From Kineosporia sp. NBRC 101731 (GTDB lineage: Bacteria > Actinomycetota > Actinomycetes > Actinomycetales > Kineosporiaceae), in NCBI RefSeq assembly GCF_030269305.1, contig NZ_BSTC01000010.1:124001-188000 (forward strand): 64,000 bases of DNA. Reading direction: 5' to 3'. The translations under genes and the position numbers were made by a program. The notes beneath the pieces were generated by a model. The model was not told where the DNA came from, did no database searches, and saw only the letters and a list, made by a program, of their open reading frames with translations. The stretch's first letter is position 1. Each line of letters begins with the position of its first letter. Shown here in pieces: positions 37,374 through 46,410 of this stretch.

Positions 37374-40300
37374 CTAGGACTCCTCTGACGTCGGGCGGCT
37401 GGAGGTGTTCGTGACCGTCCCGGTGGTACCGGATCTGGTACCGGGCTGGTCACCCTGACCGCCCTGCCCACGGCGCATCCCTGCGCGCAGAGCGGTCAGA
37501 CGGGCGCTGACGTCGGCAGGTGAGTCGGCCATACCCGGCCGGCCCCGCTGGGAGCGTTCGGCCGCCGCGTCCAGGTCGATGACCCGGCGCGGAGAGCGGG
37601 CCGGACCGCCGCCATCCTGCCGCTGGCTGCGGGGAACCCGCTTGCGCAGGCCGTTCTGGGTGTGATCGACGGGGCCCCCGGCGAGCGGGATGCCCGCCGT
37701 CTGGGGGGACCCGGAGGGCGACACCCGGCGGGGCGTACCCGGGGTGCGCGCCTGCGCCGGCCGCAGCGATCCGGTCGGGCGAGTACCCGAGGGTGGGGTG
37801 CCGGGAGCCGGCTTGGCCGCGGGCAGCCCCAGACCGGCGGCCGGGGTGCGAAGATCGATGAAGCTGCCGTTGTGGGGCTGGGAACCCGGCCCCCCACGGT
37901 CCTCGTCGTCGGCGCCGGTGCCCTCGTGCGTCCTCTGCTCGAACTGGTGGGCCACCAGATCACCCGGCTTCGCCCACCGGGGGGTGCCCGCGACATGGCC
38001 GGGCGCCGGAAGGTCGGCGGTCAGGCCCTGACCGCCGAGAAGCTGGTCGTCGAAACCCGGGCCGGCGAAGTTCTGCTCACCGGGACCCTGATCGTCACCC
38101 CGGTGGGCCGGGGCCCGGCCGATCTCGGGGGCGAACCCGCGCTCGTCGAACCGGTCGACGGCCGGCTCGATCACCGGCAGGTCCTGGACCCGGGGACCGG
38201 GAACCCCACCGATCTCGCTGATCTGGGCGTCGTCGACGAGCTCGCCCGGGTCGTCCGGCACCCGGGGGATGTCGCGCAGCTGGTCGTGCAGCGGGTCGTC
38301 CAGTGCGTCGAGCCGCGGCAGGGCCAGCAGCGGGGCGGGCTGGTCGTAGTGCTGGACGACCGGCGCCTCCTGCAGCGAGCGCACCTCGACCGACAGCGAC
38401 GCCGCCAGCAGCGAGGCCGGCAGGATCACCCGGGCGGTGACCCCGGTGACCGGGGAAGGCAGCAGTTCGACCTGAACACCGGTGTCACGGGCCAGTTTAC
38501 CGACCACGAAGTGCCCGAGGAAGCGGGTCGGGGCGGCGATGAAGTCGCCCTCGCCGCGCAGTCGGCTGTTGGCCAGACGGAGTTCCTCGGGAGTCATGCC
38601 GACGCCCTGGTCGGTGACGGCGATGAGGTAGCCGTCGGCGATCCGGCGGCCCTGCACCTCGACCTCGCTGTCGGGCGGGGAGAAGGTGAGGCCGTTCTCG
38701 ATCAGCTCCGAGAGCAGGTGCGCGATCGAGCCGATCGCGCTGCCCAGCACGTTGGCCTCGTCCACCCGCCGCAGTGCGACCCGGCGGTACTCCTCGACCT
38801 CGGAGACGGCGGCACGGATCACGTCGGCCACCGGGACGGCCTGGGACCAGGTGCGTGGACTGGACGCGTCGACCAGCACCAGCAGGCTGGAGGCGTTGCG
38901 CCGCATGCGGGTGGCGAGGTGGTCGAGCTCGAACAGGTTGGCCAGGGCGTTCGGGTCGACCTCCTCGCGCTCCAGCGAGGTGATGAACCCGAGCTGGCGG
39001 CGGATCAGGTTCTGGTTGCGGCGGCCCAGGTTGGCCAGCGACTGGATGGTGTCGCGCCGCTGCAGGGCCTGCTCGGTGGCCAGTTCGTAGGCGGCCGCCT
39101 GAAGGTGGTCCAGAGCAGTTGCCACGGAACGAATCTCGTCGGTGGCGCGGGCCGGGACGCGGACGGTCCCGGGCGGCTGCGGCGGGGAGTCCGGATCGGC
39201 GTTCTGCGCGCGGCGCACGGCCTCGGGCAACCGGTTGACGGCCAGGTCGTCGGCCTCGGCGGCGAGCGAGGCCAGCGGTCGGGAGATCGACAGCGCGGCC
39301 AGGGTGGACAGGTAGATCGACCCGGCGAAGCAGACCAGCACGGCGACCAGCAGCAGCCCGATGCGGCCGGCGGCCGCCTGCTGCAGGTCGTGGGCGCGCT
39401 CCTGGATCTGCGAGCCGACGTGCTGTTCCAGCTGGTCGGCGTCAGCGAGCAGGGTGCCCATGCCCGACCACCACGACTGCGGGTTGACGTTCAGGTGCCG
39501 GCCGTCGCCGGCCTCCAGCGCGGTCTGCTCGAACGACTGCACCACCTGTGCCGCACCGGTGGAGAAGATGAAGCTCAGCGACTGCTTCTGCCCGGTGGTC
39601 GCGTACTCGCCGAACTGGTCGAGCGAGTACTGGTACTCGGCGCGCATCTCGGACAGGCGCATGAACTCGTCGCCGCTGAAGCCGCCGGCCGAGTAGACGC
39701 CGTTGAGGAAGGCACGTTCCTGGGACAGGCCCTCGATGCCGTGCTGCAGCGAGCGGAAGGCCGTCAGACCGCGGCGCAGCTGGGTGTCGCCGCTGTTACC
39801 GAGGCCCAGGTCGACGTCGGCCAGACCCGCGATGCGCTCGGTGTAGTACTCGAAAGTGGCCGTGCGCCCGGCGCTGTCGATGTCCTTGCCGGCGTCGGTG
39901 GAGGCCCGGATCGCGGTCAGCCCGTCGAGCTGGCTGAGGGCGGAATCGACCCGGGCCCCGTCGCCGTCGCTGTTGCCGACGAGCCCTTGCACCACCCGGC
40001 GCTGGCCGTCGACCTGACTGCGGGCTGGCGCGAGCTCGGGGGTGAAGCTGCTGTTGCCGCCCTGCACCGCGGCGGTGACACCACGCTCGGTCTGCAGGGC
40101 AGTGACCAGCTTCTGCACCTCCAGCGACAGGGTGACCGCGTCGGCGGTGGCGGCGGCGTCGCGGTAGCTGCCGATCTGCTGGGCGGACAGGATGCCCAGC
40201 AGGAGCAGGATCACGGCGGCGGGCAGTGCCAGGATGCGCGCGACGCGGCGGCCGATGGTGCTGCCACCCCCGCCCGGGCCACCGGCTCGGTTCCCTCCGC

Positions 40301-40436
40301 GCCGTCCCGGTGGCGTGCGATGACGCGGCTCGGGAAAGGCGGTACCGGCCGAGGAGCCGGCTGGGTTCGCCGGATCCGGGGACGGTCCCGGCCGACCGGA
40401 GCCGAGTTGCGCCGGCTCGTGCTGGACCGCTGTCAA
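37374..40436 (-). CDS. Nitrate/sulfonate-sensing (NIT) histidine-kinase-like protein (CvnA type)
   Basis: This 1020-residue membrane protein has a Pro-rich cytoplasmic start, TM1 near 64-85 and an extracellular NIT sensor domain (about 95-345). TM2 and HAMP follow (about 355-450), then FELDHLATRMRRNASSLLVL and an HATPase domain with N-box LLSELIENGLTFSPP and VTDQGVGMTPEEL (about 560-680). A disordered tail of about 340 residues ends the protein. No canonical phospho-His box is seen, as usual for CvnA. The start is TTG at 40436, supported by GGAGGA 4 bp upstream. It is the first gene of the conservon operon. Confidence 0.9.
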   Translation of the reverse strand: MTAVQHEPAQLGSGRPGPSPDPANPAGSSAGTAFPEPRHRTPPGRRGGNRAGGPGGGGSTIGRRVARILALPAAVILLLLGILSAQQIGSYRDAAATADAVTLSLEVQKLVTALQTERGVTAAVQGGNSSFTPELAPARSQVDGQRRVVQGLVGNSDGDGARVDSALSQLDGLTAIRASTDAGKDIDSAGRTATFEYYTERIAGLADVDLGLGNSGDTQLRRGLTAFRSLQHGIEGLSQERAFLNGVYSAGGFSGDEFMRLSEMRAEYQYSLDQFGEYATTGQKQSLSFIFSTGAAQVVQSFEQTALEAGDGRHLNVNPQSWWSGMGTLLADADQLEQHVGSQIQERAHDLQQAAAGRIGLLLVAVLVCFAGSIYLSTLAALSISRPLASLAAEADDLAVNRLPEAVRRAQNADPDSPPQPPGTVRVPARATDEIRSVATALDHLQAAAYELATEQALQRRDTIQSLANLGRRNQNLIRRQLGFITSLEREEVDPNALANLFELDHLATRMRRNASSLLVLVDASSPRTWSQAVPVADVIRAAVSEVEEYRRVALRRVDEANVLGSAIGSIAHLLSELIENGLTFSPPDSEVEVQGRRIADGYLIAVTDQGVGMTPEELRLANSRLRGEGDFIAAPTRFLGHFVVGKLARDTGVQVELLPSPVTGVTARVILPASLLAASLSVEVRSLQEAPVVQHYDQPAPLLALPRLDALDDPLHDQLRDIPRVPDDPGELVDDAQISEIGGVPGPRVQDLPVIEPAVDRFDERGFAPEIGRAPAHRGDDQGPGEQNFAGPGFDDQLLGGQGLTADLPAPGHVAGTPRWAKPGDLVAHQFEQRTHEGTGADDEDRGGPGSQPHNGSFIDLRTPAAGLGLPAAKPAPGTPPSGTRPTGSLRPAQARTPGTPRRVSPSGSPQTAGIPLAGGPVDHTQNGLRKRVPRSQRQDGGGPARSPRRVIDLDAAAERSQRGRPGMADSPADVSARLTALRAGMRRGQGGQGDQPGTRSGTTGTVTNTSSRPTSEES

Positions 40437-41034
40437 CGGTTCCTCCGTGGCTGCTGTTTGGCCCGCCCGGCAAAAGCACTTGCCCGGCGGCCCGACCCGT
40501 ACGAATGGTTCGTAGCTGTGTGTAAAGGAGTAGTCGCGGCTGGATGTACTTAACCAGTCCTTCGCGCCTCTTGAACAGCCAAATGACGGAATTCGTTGAC
40601 AGAACGCGATTCTGGATGCGCCTCGGGTCGTCAGGGGTGGCGGGAGTGAATGATGTCGCCTCGGATAACCTGATGTTTCGAACGAGATCCGGGTTCAATC
40701 GGATTGACGACGAGGCGGCCAATTGCGGTTTTATCCAGGGCCAATTTCAGCGATTTGAAAATTGCGAGGAATCCGCGCTGTCATGGCAGTGCGACATCTG
40801 AGACCCGTGTTACAGATGATGTCTCTGGTAATGCTTCTTGTTAACCCTTGGTCAAAGGCGAGGCGTGCTTATTTCGGAATTCCCCGAATGCGCAAGGCTG
40901 AGAGTTTGAGCACGTCGCGCGCCCTATCCCGGGACTACCCGGAGTAGTGATGCCTGGCCAGGTCCGGATCATGAATGGATCAGCTGTGGATCAGGTGTGG
41001 ATCGGGTGCGGATCGGGTGCGGATCGGGTCGAGC
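40437..41034. other. 598-bp gene-free region upstream of the conservon
   Basis: The part from about 40500 to 40900 is visibly lower in G+C than its surroundings and must hold the conservon promoter (minus strand). Short open frames on the plus strand (for example 40544-40801) lack a ribosome-binding site and normal third-position G+C. Near 40970-41030 there is a GTGGATCxGGTGCGGATC direct repeat. Nothing else was recognised. Confidence 0.5.
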
Positions 41035-41715
41035 TCACGTCCGGCCGGGCACGACCAGACCGGACTCGTAGGCCAGCACCACGGCCTGCACCCGGTCCCG
41101 CAGATCCAGCTTGGACAGGATGCGGCCCACATGGATCTTCACCGTGCCCTCGGACAGGTGCAGCTCCTGCGCGATCTCCCGGTTCGACCGGGCGGCGGCC
41201 ACGAGCAGGAAGACCTCGCGCTCGCGATCGGTCAGCCCGGCAACGGCGTCACGGCTGGGCCGGCCCTCGCCGGCGTCGTGCCGGTCCGGGGGCAGCAAGG
41301 TGACCAGGCGGCTGATCAGCCGGGTCGTGGTGGTCGGCGCGAGTACCGATTCGCCCCCGGCCACCGTGCGGATGGCACCGATCAGCTCGTCGGTCGGGGC
41401 GTCTTTCAGCAGGAAGCCGCTGGCCCCGGCCCGCAGCCCGGCGTACACGTACTCATCCACGTCGAAGGTGGTCAGGATCAGCACGCGGGCGGAGGGGTCG
41501 GCCTTCAGGATCGCCTCGGTCGCCGAGATGCCATCCATCCCCGGCATTCTCACATCCATGAGCACGATGTCGGGCTTCAGTGCCGACGCCATGCCGACAC
41601 CGGACCGGCCGTCGCCGGCCTCACCGACCACGGTCATGTCGTCCTCGGCGTCGAGGATCATCCGGAACCCCATGCGCAGCAGCTGCTGGTCGTCGACGAG
41701 GAGAACACTGATCAC
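41035..41715 (-). CDS. NarL/LuxR-family response regulator of the ABC-2 exporter cluster
   Basis: This 226-residue protein starts VISVLLVDDQQLLRMGFRMIL. The receiver has the phosphoacceptor Asp in DIVLMDVRMPGMDGI and the conserved Lys in GFLLKDAPTDEL. The C-terminal helix-turn-helix is LTDREREVFLLVAAARSNRE, LSEGTVKIHVGRILSKLDL. The GTG at 41715 is chosen because it begins the receiver strand; the longer in-frame start at 41820 overlaps the kinase gene. Its kinase is directly upstream, and it likely controls the ABC-2 transporter genes of the same cluster. Confidence 0.92.
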   Translation of the reverse strand: MISVLLVDDQQLLRMGFRMILDAEDDMTVVGEAGDGRSGVGMASALKPDIVLMDVRMPGMDGISATEAILKADPSARVLILTTFDVDEYVYAGLRAGASGFLLKDAPTDELIGAIRTVAGGESVLAPTTTTRLISRLVTLLPPDRHDAGEGRPSRDAVAGLTDREREVFLLVAAARSNREIAQELHLSEGTVKIHVGRILSKLDLRDRVQAVVLAYESGLVVPGRT

Positions 41716-41740
41716 GACGCCACCTGTTCGCTCGCTCCGC

Positions 41741-42889
41741 TCACTCCGGCCGGACCCCGATGCGGGCGTGGACCTGCCAGCCGGCCGGGGACATCGGCCC
41801 CGACCCGACCTCACCACCATAGGCGTGCACCCGCTCGCGCATGCCGGTCAGGCCGCGTCCGCCCCCACGTTCGGGGGCCGGCGCCGCGCGCAGGCCGCCG
41901 CCGTCGTCCTCGATCGTGACCAGCACCTCGTCCTTCCCGAACGACAGCCCGACCCGGGCGCTCGCCCCGGCCCCGGCATGCTTCATGGTGTTGGTGAGCG
42001 ACTCTTGAACCAGACGGTAGAGGGTGAGCTGAACTCCCGGGCCCACCACCACGTCCTCCATCCTGCCGGTGACCTCGTACGCCACCGGTAACCCGGCCGC
42101 CCGCACGTTCTCCAGCAGGGCGTCGAGGCCGCCCAGGTCGGGCACCGGGTCGCGGTCGTGCGGATCGGCGCCGGAACCGTTCTGGGCCGAGGAGTTGCCG
42201 TCGAGCACCCGCCGGGTCTCCGCCAGCGCCTGCCGTCCCGTCGCGGATACCTGCCGCATCACCTCGGCCGCCCGTTCCGGCGACTTCACCGCCGTGCGGG
42301 CCGCCGCGTCGCTGAGGGCCACCACGACGGTGAGGTGATGCGCCACGATGTCGTGCATCTCCCGCGTCATCCGGGCCCGCTCGGTCTGAACGGCCAGCTC
42401 GTGCTGCTGGTCGCGCTCGCGTTCCAGGCGCTCGGCCCGGTCTTTCAGTTCGGCCAGGTAGGTGCGGCGGGTGGCGGTCCACAGGCCCAGGCCGATCGCC
42501 GCGGCCGTGGCCGCCAACGTGAAGATCACCGAGTCGGTCAGCGTGACCTGGGGCGACGTGTTCAGCGTGGTGATGAACACGATGTCCAGTCCGACGGCGG
42601 CGACCGCGGCCCGCAGCCGCGACTGGTAGGCCGCGACCGTGTAGAGCGCGACCAGCAGCGCCAGGTTCGGGCCGGTGATCTCGCTCCAGAGCGGCACGGT
42701 GGCGAACAGGGCGGCCAGCGTCCAGAACACCGGTGCCGGGTGGACCCGGCGCACCACCAGGGGCAGGCAGCACAGCATCTGGATCACGGCGGAGGTGCCG
42801 CTCACCCCCCGCACGTCGGACCGGAGCACGAACGTGGACATCACCAGCAGCGTCACCACCACGTCGAACGCCCAGGAACGCCTGCTCAT
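41741..42889 (-). CDS. DesK-type sensor histidine kinase
   Basis: This 382-residue kinase has about five to six hydrophobic segments up to residue 140. A coiled coil follows (LKDRAERLERERDQQHELA), then HisKA_3 with His179 in RARMTREMHDIVAHHLTVVV, and HATPase with LVQESLTNTMKHAGAGA and GRGLTGMRERVHAYGGEV. The ATG at 42889 has GAGG about 9 bp upstream; an ATG at 42898 is the alternative. It forms an operon with the response regulator and the upstream ABC-2 exporter. Confidence 0.9.
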   Translation of the reverse strand: MSRRSWAFDVVVTLLVMSTFVLRSDVRGVSGTSAVIQMLCCLPLVVRRVHPAPVFWTLAALFATVPLWSEITGPNLALLVALYTVAAYQSRLRAAVAAVGLDIVFITTLNTSPQVTLTDSVIFTLAATAAAIGLGLWTATRRTYLAELKDRAERLERERDQQHELAVQTERARMTREMHDIVAHHLTVVVALSDAAARTAVKSPERAAEVMRQVSATGRQALAETRRVLDGNSSAQNGSGADPHDRDPVPDLGGLDALLENVRAAGLPVAYEVTGRMEDVVVGPGVQLTLYRLVQESLTNTMKHAGAGASARVGLSFGKDEVLVTIEDDGGGLRAAPAPERGGGRGLTGMRERVHAYGGEVGSGPMSPAGWQVHARIGVRPE

Positions 42890-42920
42890 GATGCTCATCC
42901 TCGACGCTTGTCCGCCGCTT

Positions 42921-43733
42921 CTACACGTCGACCCGGCGCAGGCGCCACGCGGCGATCCCGACCAGCACGACCGTGTAGACGCAGAACACCCCGAAACCGG
43001 TCCACGGGGCCAGGGAACCGTCACCACCGTTACCGAAGACGGCCTGCCCCGCGGTGTTCGGCAGGTACTTCACGACCGCGTCGCCCAGGCTCGAGGGCAG
43101 CAGGCTGAACAGGGGAGGCACCACGAAGAACACGGCGACCAGGGCGGAGATACCGGCGGCGGTGTTGCGCAGCAGGGTGCCCAGCGCCATCGCGAAGATC
43201 CCGGCCACCGTCACGTACAGGGGCACGCCCACGATCGTGCGCAGCACCCCGTCGTGGCCCAGCGCCACGTCGAGGTCCTGGCCCGCCAGCACGGCCTGGG
43301 TCACGAGGAACGCCCCGAACGACGCCACCAGCATCACGGCGAACGTCACGGCCGCGAACACCGCGATCTTGCCCCACAGCACGGGCAGGCGCCGGGGCAC
43401 GACCGTCAGGCTCGCCCGGATCATCCCCGTCGAGTACTCGCCGCTGATCAGCAGCACACCCAGCACCCCGGTGGCGAGCTGGGCGAACGTGCTGCCCTGG
43501 GCGCTCGCGGTGACCGGGTCGAAGAGGGCCCGCTGGCCCGCGTCCATCGTGTCCCACTGGCTGACCATCACGGCACTGAAGAGTGCGGCGATGCCGACCA
43601 GCAGACCGACGGCCGCCACCAGGGTCCAGACGGTGGAGCGCAGCGAGCGGAACTTGATCCACTCCGAGGCAATGACGCGGCTCTGGGTGACCCGCACCGG
43701 GTTCGCGGTGCGCTCGGGCGTCGCGGTGCTCAT
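42921..43733 (-). CDS. ABC-2 type transporter permease
   Basis: This 270-residue membrane protein with six hydrophobic segments includes ASEWIKFRSLRSTVWTLVAAVGLLVG, the usual start of this permease group. LISGEYSTGMIRASLTVVPRR is the conserved cytoplasmic loop of ABC-2 antibiotic-type exporters. The ATG at 43733 overlaps the ATPase stop (ATGA). Confidence 0.92.
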   Translation of the reverse strand: MSTATPERTANPVRVTQSRVIASEWIKFRSLRSTVWTLVAAVGLLVGIAALFSAVMVSQWDTMDAGQRALFDPVTASAQGSTFAQLATGVLGVLLISGEYSTGMIRASLTVVPRRLPVLWGKIAVFAAVTFAVMLVASFGAFLVTQAVLAGQDLDVALGHDGVLRTIVGVPLYVTVAGIFAMALGTLLRNTAAGISALVAVFFVVPPLFSLLPSSLGDAVVKYLPNTAGQAVFGNGGDGSLAPWTGFGVFCVYTVVLVGIAAWRLRRVDV

Positions 43734-44665
43734 ACCGCCACCTCCTGCTTCATCTGGTCGACGGGCTGGTTCCGGTACTCCACGGCGTCGTGGGTGAGCT
43801 GCATGAATGCCTCTTCCAGCGAGGCGCTGCGACTGGTCAGCTCGTACAGCGGCAGGCGCTCCCGCCAGGCCACGATGCCGATCTCCGGTGCGGTGAGACC
43901 GAAGACCTCCAGCACGCCCTCCGCCTCGCTGGTCACGGTGATGCCCGGGCGCAGCAGGGCCTGCCGCAGTCGGGGGGCCTCGGGGGTGCGCACGAGCACG
44001 CCGTTGCCGGTGGCGCGGGAGACGAACTCGTCGACCGTGGTGTCCGCCACCAGCTTCCCCCGGCCGACCACCACCAGACGGGTCGCGGTCTGGGCCATCT
44101 CGCTCATCAGGTGCGAGGACACGAACACCGTGCGCCCTTGTGAGGCCAGGGCCTTGAGCAGGTTCCGGATCCACAGCACGCCCTCCGGGTCCAGACCGTT
44201 GACCGGCTCGTCCAGGATCACCACGCGCGGATCGCCGAGCAGTGCGCCGGCCACGCCGAGGCGCTGGCCCATGCCGAGGGAGAACCCGCCGACGCGCTTC
44301 TTCGCCACCTCGGCCAGCCCGACCATCTCGATCACCTCGTCCACCCGCCGGGCCGGCACGCCGTTCGTGGCGGCGAGCGCGAGCAGGTGGTTGCGGGCGG
44401 AGCGGCCGGTGTGCACGGCCTTGGCCTCCAGCAGGATGCCGAGCTCGGCCATCGGGGCGGCCGACCGTCGGTAGTCGGCGCCGTTGACGCGTACGCGTCC
44501 ACGGGTGGGCTCGTCGAGGCCGGCGATCATCCGCATCGTGGTCGACTTCCCGGCCCCGTTCGGCCCCAGGAACCCGGTGACGGTTCCGGGTTGCACGGTG
44601 AAGGTGAGGTCGTCGACGGCGACCTTGTCGCCGTACTCCTTGCGCAGGTTCTCCACTTCGATCAT
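43730..44665 (-). CDS. ABC-2 exporter ATP-binding protein
   Basis: This 311-residue ATPase begins MIEVENLRKEYGDKVAVDDL. Walker A is GPNGAGKSTTMRMI, the signature is FSLGMGQRLGVAGALLGDP, and Walker B is VVILDEPVNGLDPEG; a C-terminal domain of about 80 residues ends LEEAFMQLT. This layout is typical of the DrrA/BcrA drug-resistance group. The ATG at 44665 starts the domain; an in-frame GTG at 44716 lacks support. With the permease and two-component system it forms a likely antimicrobial-sensing and export unit. Confidence 0.93.
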   Translation of the reverse strand: MIEVENLRKEYGDKVAVDDLTFTVQPGTVTGFLGPNGAGKSTTMRMIAGLDEPTRGRVRVNGADYRRSAAPMAELGILLEAKAVHTGRSARNHLLALAATNGVPARRVDEVIEMVGLAEVAKKRVGGFSLGMGQRLGVAGALLGDPRVVILDEPVNGLDPEGVLWIRNLLKALASQGRTVFVSSHLMSEMAQTATRLVVVGRGKLVADTTVDEFVSRATGNGVLVRTPEAPRLRQALLRPGITVTSEAEGVLEVFGLTAPEIGIVAWRERLPLYELTSRSASLEEAFMQLTHDAVEYRNQPVDQMKQEVAV

Positions 44666-44841
44666 GGCTACGAGCCTAGGAAGGGGGGACGTCGGTGCGC
44701 GTCTGCCGGTCGGCACGCCTTTCGGGTGTCCGGGTAGAGCCGGCGGACGACGCGGGTATGTCTCTGGTCGTACGGGGCTGGGTGGTACGGGGCCTGGGAG
44801 TACGGGGTGCCGGCGTCACCGGCCCTGGGGTCGGCCGGGCG

Positions 44842-45861
44842 TCAGCGGACGGCGTGCCAGGTGCTCAGGAGCCAGGGCAGGGCCAGGGCGCCGGTGGGGA
44901 CGGCGATCAGGGCGAGGGCGCCGGCGTAGACGGCCGCGGCCAGGCCTGGCGGGGCGACGGAGACGGGGGCGTCGACGAGGCGGCGCAGGCGGGGGAGTAC
45001 TCCCAGACCGGTCACCTCGGTCTGTTCGCCGCTGTCCGCAGTCTTCTGCCCGGTCAGAGAGGTGGGGGAGGTGGGGGAGGCGGGGCTCTCCAGGGCGGTG
45101 CTGCTGCCCAGGGTGGCCAGGGCGGCGATCAGGGGCTGGGGTCCGTGCAGGCGGCGGGCGGCGTCGTCGGCGAGCAGTTCCACCAGCACGGCCGACTGCT
45201 CCAGTGCGGCCTGGGTGCCGGCCCGGCGGCCGGCCGCCTCGTAGAGCACGGTGAAGAACTCCAGCAGCAGGTCGTGCCGGGCCCGCAGGTGGGCCCGCTC
45301 GTGCTCGATGACGGCGGCAACCTGTTCGGGGGTGAGGTCGCGCAGGGCGGCGTCGCTGATGACGACCCGGGAGTCGCGGCCCGGAAGGCAGTAGGCGTAG
45401 GCGGTCTCGCCGCTGCTGAGCACCCGGATGTCCTGGGCGTCGGGCATCCCGGTGCCGGCCAGCAGATCGACCAGATCGCGGTGACGACTGCGGTGACGAC
45501 GCAGGCGACGGGCCACCTGGATGCCCACGTAGTTGAGCTTCACCAGGGCGACCACGGTGAGGACGAGCAGGCCGGTGGCGATCGTGAGGTGTAGTGCCCC
45601 GGTGGCGTCGATCTCGGACAGGGACGCCGGGCGTTCACCCGCGCGCACGGCGGCGTCGGGCAGCAGGAGGTTGAACACCAGGGCCTGGATGGTGGCGAGC
45701 GAGGCCCCGAACACGGCCAGCAGGGCGGACACGGCGACGGCCTGCCACAGCACCACCGCGGGCCGGGGCACGGTCAGCAGCCACCGGGCCCGGGCGAGAA
45801 CGGCCGGCACCGGCCAGATCAGCGTGATCGCAAGCAGCCAGAGCCAGGCCGCGGTGGTCAC
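44842..45861 (-). CDS. M56/BlaR1-like membrane metallopeptidase
   Basis: This 339-residue protein has about four to five transmembrane helices and a central zinc-peptidase motif VAAVIEHERAHLRARHDLLL (HExxH form HERAH). The motif is preceded by SRVVISDAALRDLTPEQ, as in the M48/M56 families. No penicillin-binding sensor domain is seen. The GTG at 45861 overlaps the blaI stop (GTGA). In known pairs such a protease cleaves the BlaI-type repressor. Near residue 260 a 9-bp repeat (45059-45085) encodes a Ser-Pro-Thr linker. Confidence 0.85.
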   Translation of the reverse strand: MTTAAWLWLLAITLIWPVPAVLARARWLLTVPRPAVVLWQAVAVSALLAVFGASLATIQALVFNLLLPDAAVRAGERPASLSEIDATGALHLTIATGLLVLTVVALVKLNYVGIQVARRLRRHRSRHRDLVDLLAGTGMPDAQDIRVLSSGETAYAYCLPGRDSRVVISDAALRDLTPEQVAAVIEHERAHLRARHDLLLEFFTVLYEAAGRRAGTQAALEQSAVLVELLADDAARRLHGPQPLIAALATLGSSTALESPASPTSPTSLTGQKTADSGEQTEVTGLGVLPRLRRLVDAPVSVAPPGLAAAVYAGALALIAVPTGALALPWLLSTWHAVR

Positions 45862-46241
45862 GGAGCGCGTTCCGGCGTGCTCTGCGCCGTTCCGCTCAGC
45901 GCGGCCTTGAGGAGTTCGGTCTCGTGGGCGGACATCCGCCCGACGAAGTGCAGCAGCGCCGCCTGTCGCGCCTGTGCGCCACCGACGTCGCCCAGCGCGT
46001 CCATCATCAGTTCGGCCGCCATCTGCTCCCGGGACTCGGAGGCGGAGTACAGGTGGGCCTTGCCGTCCCGGGTCTGGCTCGCGAGGCCCTTCTTGGCCAG
46101 TCGCTGGAGCACGGTCATCACCGTGGTGTAGGCCACGTCGCGCTGCTCGCCGAGGGCGGCGTGCACGTCGCGCACCGTCACCGGGGCCGGGGACGCCCAC
46201 AGGCGGTCCATGACGTCGCGTTCGAGATGACCCAGGCTCAC
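45858..46241 (-). CDS. BlaI/MecI-family repressor
   Basis: This 127-residue winged-helix protein reads LERDVMDRLWASPAPVTVRDVHAAL, VAYTTVMTVLQRLAKKGLA and GKAHLYSASESREQMAAELM, the full BlaI/MecI/CopY pattern. A C-terminal dimerisation region follows. The GTG at 46241 has AGGATGA upstream. It is coupled to the M56 peptidase gene and faces the cytochrome bd operon across an inverted repeat that is a probable binding site. Confidence 0.92.
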   Translation of the reverse strand: MSLGHLERDVMDRLWASPAPVTVRDVHAALGEQRDVAYTTVMTVLQRLAKKGLASQTRDGKAHLYSASESREQMAAELMMDALGDVGGAQARQAALLHFVGRMSAHETELLKAALSGTAQSTPERAP

Positions 46242-46282
46242 TCAGTCATCCTACCTTCGCTCGGCCTCCGGTACGAGGGGTC

Positions 46283-46307
46283 GTAGTACGACAATGGGTC
46301 GTACTAC
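46283..46307. promoter_or_regulatory. BlaI-type operator between blaI and cydA
   Basis: GTAGTACGAC-AATGG-GTCGTACTAC is a perfect inverted repeat with 10-bp arms, and an extra half-site GTCGTAG follows at 46313-46319. Tac/gac-rich dyads of this type are bound by BlaI-family repressors. It lies 42 bp from the blaI start and 104 bp before cydA, so it could control both directions. Confidence 0.7.
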
Positions 46308-46410
46308 ACTCTGTCGTAGATGGGCCGTAGGGTTCATCGTCCCGAACCACATCGCCACAGGTCCCAGCGCAGGTGCGTGCCGGCGGGTGGAAGTCAGAAG
46401 GGTCAGCCCA

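Noticed and set aside
37662-40553. 963-codon open frame antisense to the conservon kinase
   Set aside because: Shadow of the CvnA-type gene; composition without hydrophobic cores and no recognisable motif.
40544-40801. 85-codon plus-strand frame in the low-G+C gap
   Set aside because: No ribosome-binding site, unusual codon use for this genome and no motif.
44717-44841. Imperfect GTACGGGGC repeats between the ABC ATPase and M56 genes considered as an operator
   Set aside because: The three direct repeats are irregular in spacing, and they lie upstream of the ATPase start and beyond the M56 stop without dyad symmetry; evidence is too weak for a call.
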